From: Volutella citrinella
Lineage: Eukaryota; Ascomycota; Sordariomycetes; Hypocreales; Nectriaceae
DNA length: 64,000 bases
NCBI GenBank assembly: GCA_034401135.1
Contig: JAWZSP010000003.1
Location: 558,001 to 622,000 of the forward strand
Direction of reading: 5' to 3'
A program made the translations under genes and the position numbers. How positions within the stretch are numbered: position 1 is the first letter of the stretch; every line of letters begins with the position of its first letter. Shown here piece by piece: positions 30,808-42,310 of the stretch. The notes below the pieces were generated by a model, which saw only the letters and a program-made list of their open reading frames with translations, had not been told where the DNA came from and made no database searches.

Positions 30808-33438
30808 ATGTCGGGCGCAAACATCCGGTGGCTAAAGGCTGCCCAAGCGCTGCCCGAGTCCCTGGCCCATGGCGTCTCCTTTGGCGTGCCCTGGCCCAAA
30901 GGTCGCTACCAGTCCGGACAGGCATTTGCCATTCAGGGGGACGACAAGAAGTACCCGTTGGACTCGCGCGAGATTGCCTTCTGGGCCGATGGGTCCTTGA
31001 AGTGGACGGCTCACTCGTTGAGCGCCGACGTGCCCTTCTGCCGGGCCTACACCATCACGTCGGGGGATGATGTCCCTGGCACCGAGACTGAGCACTTGGA
31101 CGAGCCAGTCGTGTCGCTGTCCACCCAACAGGGCTTGAACCTGCGCTTTTCCCCGCCAGGTGGCTCTTCTTTGTTTGACAGTCTTTCCCTCAACGGCCAA
31201 TGTGTCTGCTCCGGCGCCACCATCGTCGCGTCCATTGACAAGAAGCAGTATGCCACGCTTGTCAAGGCAGTGCGTATTGAGAACCAAACTCCCAACAGAA
31301 CCGTCGTCAAAGTCTCTGGCTCTGTCGTGTCTGGCAACGACGAGCACTTGCCCTTTGACGTGAGGGTCTACGTCTACTCGCAAGCATCATCTCTCAAGAT
31401 CGTCCACTCCTTCGTCCACGACTTGGACGCCCACCAGCCCCTGACGTCGCTCGGCATCCAATTCTCCGTCCCGCTCAAAGGCGTCGAGCCCTACAATCGT
31501 CATGTCCGTTTCGGCACATCCAACGGCGGGACCCTCCGAGAAGAGGTCCAAGGCTTGACTGGCCTGCGATTTGGCCCAACGCGACAGAACAGGCTCGACC
31601 AAGCCGCGGGCAAGCCGGTCGAGCTTCACAAGGACACGTGGGAAAAGACTGAGCTTGTTGCGGGCCTGGCTTCCGTACCCCAGTGGAACGACTACTCCCT
31701 AAGCCAGTTGTCCTCGGATGGCTTCACCATAAAGAAGCGAACCAAGGCTGGTTGCTCCTGGGTCAAGACCACTGGCGGGACCAGGGCAGACGGAGTCGCC
31801 TACCTTGGGTCACCCAAGTCTGGCGGCTTGGCCGTTGGCATGTCTGACTTCTGGGAACGATACCCAACCCAGATCGACCTGTCCAACACGACCACTGATG
31901 AGGGAGCTGTCACATTCTGGCTGTACTCGCCACTGGCTGAGCCACTTGAGACGAAACCCTATCATGATGGACTGGGCCTTGATTCGTACAAGAAGCAGTT
32001 GGACGGACTCAATGTGACCTACGAAGACTACGAACCTGGCTTCAACACTGCCAACGGCATTGGAAGGTCCAATCAGTTGTTCATCAAGCCATATGCCTCT
32101 GTCCCCTCCAACGAAGAGCTGTCTCTGTTCTCGTCCCTGGTTAGAGATCCCCCTAGATTGGTCGCCACTCCCGAATACATGTACTCTACCGGCGTCTTCC
32201 ACGGGAGTTGGGCACCGGACTTTTACAGTCTCGGCTACCCGCCAACCCAAATGGAACGTGACATCGAGAAGAACCTCAACGTGCTGTTCAGCCACTACAA
32301 GGTTCAGGTTGAGCAGCATCGATGGTACGGCTTCCTGGACTACGGCGACGTCCAGCACACGTACGACCCGTACAGACATGCGTGGCGGTACGACGTGGGC
32401 GGCTACGCCTGGGACAACTCTGAGCTGGCCACCGACCTCTGGCTGTGGCTGTACTTTCTGCACTCGGGGAGAGCCGACGTCTTCAAGATGGCCGAGGCCA
32501 TGACCAGGCACACCTCCGAGGTCGACACGTACCACTCTGGCAGATTCAAAGGCTTCGGAACCCGCCATGGCGTCCAGCACTTTAGCGACAGCGCAAAGCA
32601 GGTGCGCGTCTGCAGCGTCCTCTTCAAGCGCATCTACTTCTACCTGACGGGCGACGAGCGCACGGGCGATCTCATCGCGGAGCTGCAGGACTGCCAGAAC
32701 GCTCTCCTGACGCTGGACGCCCATAGGAAGGTGCAAGAGCACGCCGGCATCCCTGAGGGGTTTGCCATGGCCAATATTGGCCTTGACTGCGGCGCCCTGG
32801 CCTCTTCGTGGCTGACTGCGTGGGAGAGGCGCCTCGAGGGGTGGGAGCACTCGAGGGATCTTCTCGTCAGGCTCCTGGAGGGTCTTGCCAAGCTCACACA
32901 CGGCATTGGGAACAACGCCATTCTCCTGAACCCCCAGACGGGCGAGATCCGGGAATGCCCTCCGCCTACGCCGCCGCACGCCATCTCGCACCTGTCAATC
33001 CTCTTCGGCCTCCCCGAGATCCTCACCGAGCTGATAGATTACATGCGGCAGGAATACCCGTCGCAGGTGCAAGAATTCCTCAAGATCTGGCTGGCCTACT
33101 GCAGAGCCTACAACGCGGGCCCAGAGGCGCAGCTGAGGGAATTCGGCTTCGAGTTTCCGCCGCTGACATTCGCGTCGTGGCAGCAGAGCCATTCCACGCT
33201 GACGGCCATTGCTGCTGTTGAGCAAGGCAGTGAAGAGCTCGGAAGGGCGGCATGGGACCAGTTCTTCGACACGGATGGCTACGGTCGGACACACGATTGG
33301 CAAGTCATTACAACGTCTGCACCAGAGTACTTTAGTCAGGGTGAAGAGGCGCCTTGGGTTACGACGAATGAGGCTGCTCAATACGGAGTGAGCGCGATTT
33401 TCAACCTGGCCAATGTGAGAAAGTACCTTGTTGATTGA
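30808..33438 (+). CDS. PL26-type exo-rhamnogalacturonan lyase (PcRGLX/YetA-like)
   Basis: A single-exon frame of 876 residues. The N-terminus (HGVSFGVPWPKGRYQ, then EIAFWADGSLKWTAHSL) matches the beta-rich N-terminal domain of PcRGLX/YetA-like proteins. It is followed by a beta-sandwich region and an alpha-barrel part with WYGFLDYGDVQHTYDPYRH, the region expected to hold catalytic residues. PcRGLX of Penicillium chrysogenum, the PL26 founder, releases unsaturated units from rhamnogalacturonan I. There is no signal peptide or TM segment, so the enzyme is expected to be intracellular or to leave by an unusual route. Divergent from the sugar porter at 29670, it fits import followed by cytosolic cleavage. 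The family call is good; the exact substrate is inferred. Confidence 0.85.
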   Translation: MSGANIRWLKAAQALPESLAHGVSFGVPWPKGRYQSGQAFAIQGDDKKYPLDSREIAFWADGSLKWTAHSLSADVPFCRAYTITSGDDVPGTETEHLDEPVVSLSTQQGLNLRFSPPGGSSLFDSLSLNGQCVCSGATIVASIDKKQYATLVKAVRIENQTPNRTVVKVSGSVVSGNDEHLPFDVRVYVYSQASSLKIVHSFVHDLDAHQPLTSLGIQFSVPLKGVEPYNRHVRFGTSNGGTLREEVQGLTGLRFGPTRQNRLDQAAGKPVELHKDTWEKTELVAGLASVPQWNDYSLSQLSSDGFTIKKRTKAGCSWVKTTGGTRADGVAYLGSPKSGGLAVGMSDFWERYPTQIDLSNTTTDEGAVTFWLYSPLAEPLETKPYHDGLGLDSYKKQLDGLNVTYEDYEPGFNTANGIGRSNQLFIKPYASVPSNEELSLFSSLVRDPPRLVATPEYMYSTGVFHGSWAPDFYSLGYPPTQMERDIEKNLNVLFSHYKVQVEQHRWYGFLDYGDVQHTYDPYRHAWRYDVGGYAWDNSELATDLWLWLYFLHSGRADVFKMAEAMTRHTSEVDTYHSGRFKGFGTRHGVQHFSDSAKQVRVCSVLFKRIYFYLTGDERTGDLIAELQDCQNALLTLDAHRKVQEHAGIPEGFAMANIGLDCGALASSWLTAWERRLEGWEHSRDLLVRLLEGLAKLTHGIGNNAILLNPQTGEIRECPPPTPPHAISHLSILFGLPEILTELIDYMRQEYPSQVQEFLKIWLAYCRAYNAGPEAQLREFGFEFPPLTFASWQQSHSTLTAIAAVEQGSEELGRAAWDQFFDTDGYGRTHDWQVITTSAPEYFSQGEEAPWVTTNEAAQYGVSAIFNLANVRKYLVD

Positions 33439-33594
33439 AGTAGATGGGTGGTTTGTGTTGGACAATGCTAGATTTTAGAAAGTGACAGGCATTCAACGGT
33501 ATCAATGTTGTTACATTCCAGCTCTCAGTAAAAGTACATGTAAATTCAGGACCAATGATGTTCTTCCAACACTCTGCTAAGGTAAATCGCAATC

Positions 33595-35057
33595 TTAGCA
33601 GGAGAAGGGCCGTTGAATGCTGCCTGACCTGAATTTGGTGATCTAGCAACAAGTGTTAGCAATGGCGATATGGAGTTCCAAGCCGAGCAACTTACCAGCT
33701 CCGCAATGGTCGCATAAGTTCCGGCAACGAGCACAATCATGCCCACAAGGAACACAATGCCATTGCAAATCGCGGTTTTGATATTCTCCCGCGAGTACCA
33801 GTGGCCCTTCTTCAGAAGAAGGAACCACATGACTGGCGGGAAATAAAAGGAGAGGCCGGACACGAACAGCGATGCGCTCACTGACAGCAGCTCAGAGAAG
33901 ATGGGAATGGCCTCAGCGATGATCCAGGCGAAAAAGGTGATGACAGTCACAAGGGCCAGCCAGGTGATCCAGCCCTTGGTCGTGTTGATATAACGGACAA
34001 TGGAGTCCTTGTATAGATTGGCGTGAATATAACGGCAAACGACGGTCGTGTTGATCGATCCGGAGATGAAGATAACCGGCAGAGCGATTCCAAATACGAT
34101 TCTTGAGACAGTTGGTCCAGCGGATAGCAGCGCGGGCGATTGCACCTCCTGGCCGACAAAGGCATAGATGATTGCCCCGGTGAGCGTGTAGATGACGATT
34201 TGGACTGCCATGACAACCCAAGTGGACTTGATATAGTCCTTGGGTGTGTGCATCTCCTGCATAAACGAGGGCTGCGCTCCTGCAAACGCATACGCGAAGA
34301 CGATGCTGTTGACGGAAATGAAGGCCTCGGTGAATGTGAGATTCTCCTTGGGCCACGCGGACCAGGTAGAAGCAGCGAGTCCGCCGGGGGCCTGGGCACC
34401 CTGCACGCCCGTTGCAATCATGGTCACCAGGATCGCTATGCCGATAGAAGCGCAGTCGACGTAGCCTAAAATAGCAATCTCTGTGAAGGACGGAGGGATA
34501 GCAAGCAGCAGCAGGATGATAGCGGACACGACACCAAAGACAATAGAGCACACATCGCTCTGGGTGATGTTCTGAAAGGCAATCTTGCCCGTAAGGCAAT
34601 GCGACCCAACCACGAGCGTTAGCTGCGAAATGAAGATGACGCTCATCAGCCTATACCCCCAGGTCCCCCACATGAGGCGCCCAATATCCGCATAGTGCGC
34701 AACGCCCTCGTACTTGAGCGAGACTTGGCCCAGGATGTAGCAGGCGTAGATGGCGACGAGCCCGAGGCCCACGCACAGGATCACACCGGCGACCATGCCG
34801 AGCGTCGCAAAGGCCGAGGGCAGGCCCAGGCTCCCGAGGGCGATGGACTCGACGATGAGGACGATGGCGAGCCGCTTCCAGCCTAGGCGGTGGAAATGCG
34901 CGTGGCCCTCGCGCGTCTTTTGCTTCTCGACGTCGCTGAGGTTGAGCACCTCGCCGGTCTGGACGGTGTTGGGGTCCGGGCCCGTGATGGCGTCGACGTC
35001 GGTCTTTTCTTTGCCGACGGCGGCGTTGCTGGGGGCGGTGGGCGTCGTGTGGTCCAT
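33595..35057 (-). CDS. Neutral amino acid permease, AAAP family (Mtr-like)
   Basis: Two exons, 35057-33696 and 33642-33595, joined over a 53-nt intron, encode 469 residues. The final exon adds only ITKFRSGSIQRPFSC. An acidic cytosolic N-terminus is followed by about 11 TM helices; the first reads LGWKRLAIVLIVESIALGSLGLPSAFA, and later ones include VNSIVFAYAFAGAQPSFMQEM, a stretch typical of the fungal Mtr group. Neurospora Mtr imports neutral aliphatic and aromatic amino acids with protons. Without splicing, the frame would continue to 33546 with a non-family tail, so the intron is well supported. It is convergent with the PL26 gene (156 bp between stops). Confidence 0.88.
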
Positions 35058-35959
35058 GGCGGTGGTTGGAGAGATCGGACAGCAGCGAAGATGTCACAAG
35101 AAGAAAGACAGAAATTGCAAACAGCCCCTTTGTTTGGTTGTTGGGGGAGAAGGCTTGTTTGGCGAGTGGCTGCATCTGGGGCAAACCCTATGTTATATAC
35201 CTCGCCGAGTCTATCACTTCTAGTCCAAGCACCCGTTTCGCCAATCAACCTCTCCACCATGACATTAGACAACTTGTCACACTCTCCAGGAATCTCCAGC
35301 TGTGGGGAAGCCTCGTACGTCCGGGGTTCTCTCCCCCAGATCCGACCTGGGGGCACCGCGGAGGGCATTGGGGTAGACGGATTGCTCACGTTGTTGTTAG
35401 TCATTGCATGAACTCTCTTTAGCCCACGCAAGCAGGCAAGGACTGGGGAAGAAGAAAAAAAAGCAGGGCACGTATGGCGGAGGGTGCTATGGAGGATGTG
35501 CTCTGGTGAGCCGGCAACACCGAGTCACGGCTTGCGGGGCCCTGGGACGGGATTGCATAAGAGAAACTATCGACGGCGAGGCTCAAACTCGGCTATCAGT
35601 CATAGAGTGGGAATACGAGTGGGTGTTGTGCGCCACTCCCGCATGAAGCCGGCATTGGCCGTTGGGCTAGTACGTAAAGGGCGTTCCCGGGCAGGAAGGT
35701 CGTGCCGCCGTTGAATCTCCCCTTGACATGGACCTCGTGCTGTGGCATGGCGAACTGCTTAGGGCCGTTGTAGTCATGATGAGGGATCAGCATCATGATT
35801 CGTGCACAATCTACTCGGAACACTGGTTGATTATGCCGTCGTCAGCTTACTATTCTTGGGATTCACTGTTCATGATGCTTCATTCGTAGCTTCGATAGAT
35901 CCGAGTATTCATTGGCCAATATTCCATGTCTCTATTTTCTACTCGTTGTATAATACACT
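35058..35959. other. Intergenic, 0.9 kb
   Basis: Promoter region of the amino acid permease gene and 3' flank of the amidohydrolase gene, both minus strand. ORFs spanning 34890-35411 or 35802-36188 are overlap frames without recognisable content. Confidence 0.5.
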
Positions 35960-37606
35960 CTATGAAGCATACACCTTGGCCCCCCTGAACCACGTCTCCC
36001 TAACCTTGGTCTCCAGGAGCGTATGCGCATCCCACTCCATGTCCAGAACAATAAAGTCCGCCGACTTGCCAACCTCCAGGCTACCCGTCCGGCCCTCATT
36101 GAACACACTCTTGGCCGCGCCCGCCGTCGCCGCCGTGATAGCCTCGCAGACACCGAGCTTGAAGTGCTCATTGACCGTCACGGTGTAGTCCCGCTCCCGG
36201 GTCGACCGGCGAGTCGTGGCAATGTAGATGTTGTGAAGGGGGTCGTACGGCGCCGTCGGGCTATCACTGCCAATGGCCATGAGTGCCCCAGCATCGGCAA
36301 AGTCGCGATACGCAAACGCGCGGCCGCACCGCTCGTCGCCCAGGAGGCGTGGCCAGGCTCGCAGGATAGCCGGGTCCGCATGCACCGGCTGGATCGAGGC
36401 CGTGATGCCCAGCTCCCCGAGCCTCCTGGCCTCCTGGGGCGCGACGACCTCGAGGTGTTCGATGCGGTGACGGCTGCCCGGCACCGTGTGCGCTTCTAAA
36501 ACGTCAACGGCCATACGCACGGCTCCGTCACCGATAGCGTGGAGCGCAATCTGGAGCCCGGCGTCGGAGGCCCCCTGGATGATGGGCGCGAGGTCCGCCC
36601 TGGACCAGATTGGCGGCGGCGAGTCGGCCGTCGTGTATGGCTCTGACAGGTACGCGGTGCAGGCGTCGATGATGCCATCGCACATAATTTTGATACCAGC
36701 GATGCGCACATCGGGTGATGTAGTCTTGTTGTACTTTGCATTCAGCTCAATGGCCCTGTTCAGCTGCTTGAGGCGATCGGCATCGGTGCCTGCTGGCTTG
36801 ATGAGCCAGTACGCAACGATCCGCAGCGGCAGGTCTGGACGCTCCTCGAACAGGGCGAGGACTGCTTCCCATGCTGCTTCGTCCATGGCCATCTCTACTA
36901 CCCCGGTGTACCCCGCGGCGTTGTATGCCTCAGTAGCAGCGGTGATGGCGTCCATCCGCTCGCGCTGAGAGGCAACGTTGGCCAGGTGCGGCCAGACGAG
37001 TGTGAAGACGGCTCCTTCGCTCAAAACACCATTGGGATTGCCCTCAGCATCACGCTGGATCTTGCCACCAGGGGGATCTGCCATATCTGCGACGCCCAGC
37101 TCGGCGAGCGCGGCCGAGTTGCACCAGGCATTGTGCAGGTCCTTGGAGTCGATGAAGATGGGCCTCGAGTCAATGGCATCCAGCATGGCTGCGTCGGCCC
37201 CATCCGGCGTCATAAAGGCCATCCAGCCCTTGGCGAGGACGCGAGGCACATCTGGGTTGGCCTCAGCAAACGCCCTCAGCGCGTCGAGGATGTCCTGCGT
37301 CGTCCTGCAGTGGTCCAAGCTAACCTTTTTCAGAGACTGGCCAAGCAGCAGGAGATGCATGTGGCCGTCAATGAAACTCGGCAGCACCGTCTTGCCTCCC
37401 AGGTCCTGGACCTTGGTGTAGCCCGTCTGGTACTGGGCCGTCAGCTCGTCGAGGGAGCCTAGCCCGACGATGCTCCCGCCGCTGACGGCCATGGAGTCGG
37501 CAAAGGTGGGCTGGCCCTCGAGGCCGACCCCGGCTTTTGTCAGCACGCGGCCATTTGTGAAGATTGTGGTGGCCTCGGGAGCCTTGATGGACTCGGTCGA
37601 CGCCAT
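35960..37606 (-). CDS. Amidohydrolase, amidohydrolase-3 (YtcJ / N-substituted formamide deformylase) family
   Basis: A single-exon frame of 548 residues. An N-terminal beta strand region with TIFTNGRVLTKAG leads to the metal-binding motif FIDGHMHLLLLG. ADMADPPGGKIQRDAEGNP, LQIALHAIGDGAVRMAVD and SRHRIEHLEVV supply further histidines, and ALMAIGSDSPTAPYDPLHN the late aspartate. The C-terminal strand reads GSLEVGKSADFIVLDMEWD. Length and motif order match the amidohydrolase-3 family, whose members hydrolyse amides, formamides and related bonds at a metal centre; the substrate here is unknown. No signal peptide. Divergent from ornithine aminotransferase across 905 bp, so a shared link to nitrogen metabolism is possible. 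Confidence 0.85.
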   Translation of the reverse strand: MASTESIKAPEATTIFTNGRVLTKAGVGLEGQPTFADSMAVSGGSIVGLGSLDELTAQYQTGYTKVQDLGGKTVLPSFIDGHMHLLLLGQSLKKVSLDHCRTTQDILDALRAFAEANPDVPRVLAKGWMAFMTPDGADAAMLDAIDSRPIFIDSKDLHNAWCNSAALAELGVADMADPPGGKIQRDAEGNPNGVLSEGAVFTLVWPHLANVASQRERMDAITAATEAYNAAGYTGVVEMAMDEAAWEAVLALFEERPDLPLRIVAYWLIKPAGTDADRLKQLNRAIELNAKYNKTTSPDVRIAGIKIMCDGIIDACTAYLSEPYTTADSPPPIWSRADLAPIIQGASDAGLQIALHAIGDGAVRMAVDVLEAHTVPGSRHRIEHLEVVAPQEARRLGELGITASIQPVHADPAILRAWPRLLGDERCGRAFAYRDFADAGALMAIGSDSPTAPYDPLHNIYIATTRRSTRERDYTVTVNEHFKLGVCEAITAATAGAAKSVFNEGRTGSLEVGKSADFIVLDMEWDAHTLLETKVRETWFRGAKVYAS

Positions 37607-38511
37607 GGTGGGAGGTATGGGAGGGATTGAGGGGGATAATGGGAGTGGATGCTTCGCCGGGCGCCTACAGAAGATGCAGCGTCGACTTTATGCTTGTGAG
37701 CCAAGCAAAGATGCTAAAAACCAAGCAGACTCGCTGCTAGTACAGTGCCCGCGTGCCCTTCAAACTGCACGTAATGCACTAAGTCTTCTCCGCACTCAAA
37801 ATCCCTCGAGTGGGATCTTGCCTAATACCTACTGCCAGCCGCACTTGATTGACGTGGATGTGAATGGGCTGATTTCTGCGCAAAGCCCCAACTTACATCG
37901 AGCGCATCGAACTTCCTGCCCGGGTCAGCTGAAAGCGGGATAGTCTCGTTGTGGTCTGATGGTGGCCCACTCGATACTGCGGCTAGCATCACGGACCACT
38001 CGCTGAGAGGTGTTGAAAAGAATGAGCACGTTGAACTGGCTTCATTTTCGTCTGAGTTGAACTCTCACGACTGTGGCTTGACAATGTTTTTGAGTTTAAC
38101 AGACGAGTCATTTGTTTCTTCTTTTGTTTCAACCAATTCACGTTAGAGCAAGGCGTTGCAGGCATTTTGCTTCTTGTCATGCACACATTGCCGGCTCCCT
38201 TCCATGTCATTGTGGGGTTAACCATGGGCACACGGGCCATGACCCATTTCTCCACTCGTGTTAGTCGATTTTCAATCTCGAGACGAGCTTGACGGATGCA
38301 TCCTTTAGAAGCCTCATGTCGCGTATCCGTGGTATCCAAGCAAGATTTGCATATCATGAAGCAATCCCATTACGTTTGACATTGCGCCCTATACGCTTCC
38401 GCTTTGTATAATTTGGCGACGAGAATTCATCTAATCTTCCTCCTTCCTTTGTCATTATCTCGACATCGCCTGAAGTCAGTGCACCAATCTCGTTGCATCA
38501 AATCAGACGAC
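37607..38511. promoter_or_regulatory. Divergent promoter region, amidohydrolase / ornithine aminotransferase
   Basis: A 905-bp gap between outward-facing starts. No convincing ORF; no strong box recognised. Confidence 0.5.
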
Positions 38512-39919
38512 ATGGCTACTTCAAACTACCACGCTCCCTCCACGGAAAAGGCCATTGCGGCCGAGAACCAGTTTGCGGCGCACAACTACCACCCATTGCC
38601 CGTCGTCTTTGCTCGCGCCGAGGGCGTCAATGTGTGGGACCCTGAGGGCCGGCAATATCTCGACTTTCTGTCTGCCTATAGCGCCGTCAACCAGGGCCAC
38701 TCGCACCCCAAGATCGTAAAGGCCTTGGTCGACCAGGCTGGCCGTCTTGCACTTAGCTCTCGGGCTTTTCACAACGATGTGTTGCCCCGATGGGCTGAGA
38801 AGGTCACCCAGGTGTTTGGCTATGACACGGTCCTTCCCATGAACACAGGCGCCGAAGCTGTCGAGACCGCCATCAAGCTCGCCCGTAAATGGGCTTATAA
38901 GACCAAGGGTGTTGCTCAGGATAAGGCCTTGATTTTCTCTGTTGATGGTAACTTTCATGGTCGAACCGTGCGCTTCATTTATCCTCGCCAATGTCGTCAT
39001 GTACTAATACGATGCCATGTAGATGACTGCCGTCACCCTGTCCAATGACGAGGAATCCAAGGCCAACTACGGGCCTTATGTCCCTAACATTGGCGCCGTA
39101 AACCCCTCGACAGGCAAGCTCATCCGGTATAACAATATTCAGGATCTTGAGGAAGTTCTTGACGCATATGGTACCGAGACTGCTGCTTTCATCTGCGAGC
39201 CAATCCAAGGCGAAGCAGGCGTCGTCGTTCCAGATGAGGACTATCTCCCTAGGGTCCAAGCCCTCTGCAAGAAACACAATGTGTTGTTCATTTGTGACGA
39301 GATCCAAACCGGCATCGGCCGCACTGGTCGCATGCTATGCTCCCAATGGGCAAACATCAAGCCCGACATAATCACCCTCGGAAAGGCCATCTCTGGTGGC
39401 CTGTACCCGGTGAGCTGCGTCCTCAGCAGCAAGGACGTCATGTCTGTCATTGAGCCAGGCACACACGGGTCGACTTATGGAGGCAACCCCCTAGGCTGCG
39501 CCGTCTCAATCCGTGCGCTCGAGGTCATGGAGGAAGAAGACTTGACGGCAAAGGCCGAGCGGTTGGGACATGTCTTCCGTGAGGGCATCAAGGCTATCAA
39601 CAGCCCCATTATCCAGACCGTCCGAGGCAAGGGTCTTCTGAACGCGACTGTAATTGATGAGGCCGCAGCCAATGGCCGCACTGCCTACGACTTGTGTCTG
39701 CTTTTGAAGAGCAAGGGCCTATTGGTATGTCGAATTGTTGCATTGCCGAACCCATCTTCCCGTATGCTGATCCGCCTCTAGGCCAAGCCCACTCACGGCA
39801 ACATCATCCGCTTCGCTCCTCCCCTAGTGATCACGGAGGCGGAGCTGCAGACTGGCCTCGGTATTATTTCTGAAGCGCTCAAGGAGCTGCCAACGGTTCA
39901 GAAGTCTGAGAGCCACTGA
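38512..39919 (+). CDS. Ornithine aminotransferase
   Basis: Transfers the delta-amino group of ornithine to 2-oxoglutarate, making glutamate semialdehyde, in arginine breakdown (yeast Car2, Aspergillus OtaA). Exons 38512-38967, 39023-39724 and 39782-39919 encode 431 residues. Class-III aminotransferase marks are seen: [38 protein letters not shown], the FHGRT turn at the first splice junction, [29 protein letters not shown] with the PLP-contacting Asp, and [13 protein letters not shown], whose Lys (about residue 271) forms the internal aldimine. The C-terminal exon supplies [12 protein letters not shown]. No mitochondrial presequence is evident, which fits the cytosolic fungal enzyme. Confidence 0.95.
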
Positions 39920-40500
39920 GTTTGCCAAATAATTAGCCAGAATCAGGCACTGAGCGCCAATGCAAAAGGATAGACCATCACCAGGCAATCTGAAATCAAG
40001 AAATTGCGACGGATACAAGCATACGAGCCATCAAAAGGCAGCATCTATGCACCAGTAAATTAGCGCCGTTGGTCAGACACATCACCTCAACGGTCTGAGG
40101 ACAGTCAAGTCAAAGTTGGCTGAACGTGGAAAATCCACATCCTGTAATTGATATGCTGCTAGTAAAACAACAGCACAGGCCAGTGAACTAGTTTCGGATC
40201 TTCAGTAAAATTGAAAGCCATCGACCTGATGCTTGACGCCGCTAAATCCACTAGACGCCTAAGGCACCCACCCACTAACAGACCACTACCTGCTACTAAA
40301 CACTGGGCTCGGCGAACTATTTCCCCAGATTCCTACACACAGATGTGGCCAGCTTTTTGCTTTTGACTTGGACACGACTGACCTGCGTCACGTCGCGCCC
40401 TTGGCTGTAGGGAAAGCTACAGTGTCGCCATGAGCGATGCAATCAAGGCCATTCCGTTCGACTGTGCGCCTGTCACTTGGCCGCCGTCTCCTCTCCATCA
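39920..40500. other. Intergenic, promoter side of the Zn2Cys6 regulator
   Basis: 3' flank of ornithine aminotransferase and upstream region of the Zn2Cys6 gene. Two ATGs at 40430 and 40437 precede the chosen start and are out of frame, so they could act as short upstream ORFs. No other signal. Confidence 0.5.
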
Positions 40501-42169
40501 ATGACGCACCCAATGAGTCGCAGCGCGGCTGGCTGCTGGACATGCAGGATCCGGCATCGGAAATGCGACGAAGTGCATCCGGTATGCAAGGAGTGCAGCG
40601 ACCGGCTGATCGAATGTCACGGATACGGACCGAAGCCCAGCTGGATTGACGAACCGTCTCAGCTCGACGCCGAGCTGAAGCGAATCAAGCGCGCTGTGAA
40701 TGAAAACTTTCGGCGGAATAAGAGGCTCACCAAGGGTCGTTCCTCGACAGCAAAGGCCCAGCTTGATGGACATTCGGTCCTGGACCTGTCAGAGTCACGA
40801 CCATCAGGGACGGAACCAGCAGAATTTACAGATGCCCCAGTGCGGGCCCCTCCCGGCGAAGGCATATCCTATCGCGAGTCGCATCTGCTGATCCATTATC
40901 TCGACTACATCTTCCCCCTCCAGTTCCCTTTTTACGTGGACAATCCCGCGCGAGGGGGCCGTGGTTGGCTCTTTTGGCTGCTGATGCGGAACGGACCGCT
41001 CAACCAGGCCATCCTCACCCTCTCTGCGCTCCATTACCACACCAGATTCTCCAGCAAGGCCGAGACCACGGAGCGAGAGCTGATTGAGTACCACACTCGC
41101 GCATTGCAAGGCCTGCGGCAGACCTTGCTCCGCTACCAGGCCGAAGGACTTGTTACCAGTATTGAACGGTCCATTGACTTTTTGGCCTGCGGCTCAAACT
41201 TGGTCAGTTTCGACGTACGTATGGCAAATCCCGATGCTTTAATAAAATATGTCATGTGCAAAAGAGGCTAACGACCGTAGGTATTTCGAGGAGGCACCGC
41301 CGGCTGGCTGCCACATCTCAACGCACTGAGTACCGTCGTGGACAGAATGGTCCCCTCCACGCTCCAGGCCGAGTCCGCACAAAATAGCCCACCCTTTCCA
41401 GAAGATGATGCCGAACGGTTAGAAAACGCTAGAACGTTCCTAATCGCGCTGATCCTGTGGTTCGATCTCTTGGCGTGCACATCACGTGGCGCATCTCCAA
41501 ATATTACGTCCTACAAGTTCTGGCTCGGCCAGAGCGGCGTTGAGATGGGCCATCTCATGGGGTGTTACAACTGGACCATGCAGGCCATTGGAGATATTGG
41601 AACTCTTAGCGGCCGAGTGGCGGCTGGTGATGGCGAGGTTACAGCCGAAGCCATCGACGTCAAGGATCGCCTGGAGAGCGGGCTCAGACAGCTAGACACT
41701 GCATCAGAGGTACGCGTATCGTGGACTGGGTTGCCATTAAAGCTTACTAACGGCTCATCATGAACAGCCCCCCTTCCCGAGAGCCCAGGCCGTGTCACGC
41801 GTCTTTGCAAGGGCTGCCCTGGTTGAGCTGTACACGTTATATCCACAACTCTGCACGACGACGTCTGGGGTCGCAGGCGCCGTCGCAGGCGTAATGGACT
41901 CGATCCGGATTCTCCCTGAGAAGATTTCTATCCGTGGCTTGACATGGCCTCTCTGCATTGCAGGGTCCATGGCAAACCCGGAGCAGCAGCCCTTCTTTGA
42001 CGCCATCATGTCCAAAACGCTGGCCTCGGCCGGGTCGGGCTTCACAAATTGCGAGACGGTCTTCAGCATCGTGAAACAGACATGGAGCCATCGTAGGACA
42101 TATCCTGAGGAGCCGTGGAATTGGCGTGACGCAATGCAGGAAATGGGCATATGTGCGCTTTTGGTTTGA
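40501..42169 (+). CDS. Zn2Cys6 fungal transcription factor
   Basis: Exons 40501-41214, 41281-41709 and 41768-42169 (introns of 66 and 58 nt) encode about 514 residues. The DNA-binding cluster is at the N-terminus: Cys12, 15, 22, 29, 32 and 39 with CX2C-X6-CX6CX2CX6C spacing, reading CWTCRIRHRKC then CKEC. A basic linker follows (KRIKRAVNENFRRNKR). The rest is the helical fungal-specific regulatory region (HYLDYIFPLQFPFYVDN, then LTLSALHYHTRF), the kind called Fungal_trans_2. The frame is open upstream to 40477 but the first ATG is 40501. Convergent with the short-chain dehydrogenase gene (141 bp apart); the target genes are unknown. Confidence 0.9.
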
Positions 42170-42310
42170 GGCACTTGGGTCGACCTTTGCATAGGACATT
42201 ATTGCATATTTACAAGCCTTGCGAGTCGACATATTCAATGCATTAACTAAAACTGCAGGGCGGGAAGGGCTGTCCAGATCACACCCTCCTTTCAGGTGCA
42301 TCCTCACTCT

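Noticed and set aside
31810..32991. 393-codon open frame antisense inside the PL26 lyase gene
   Set aside because: It mirrors the GC-rich third positions of the real gene, reads as low-complexity Arg/Val/Gly sequence and has no domain.
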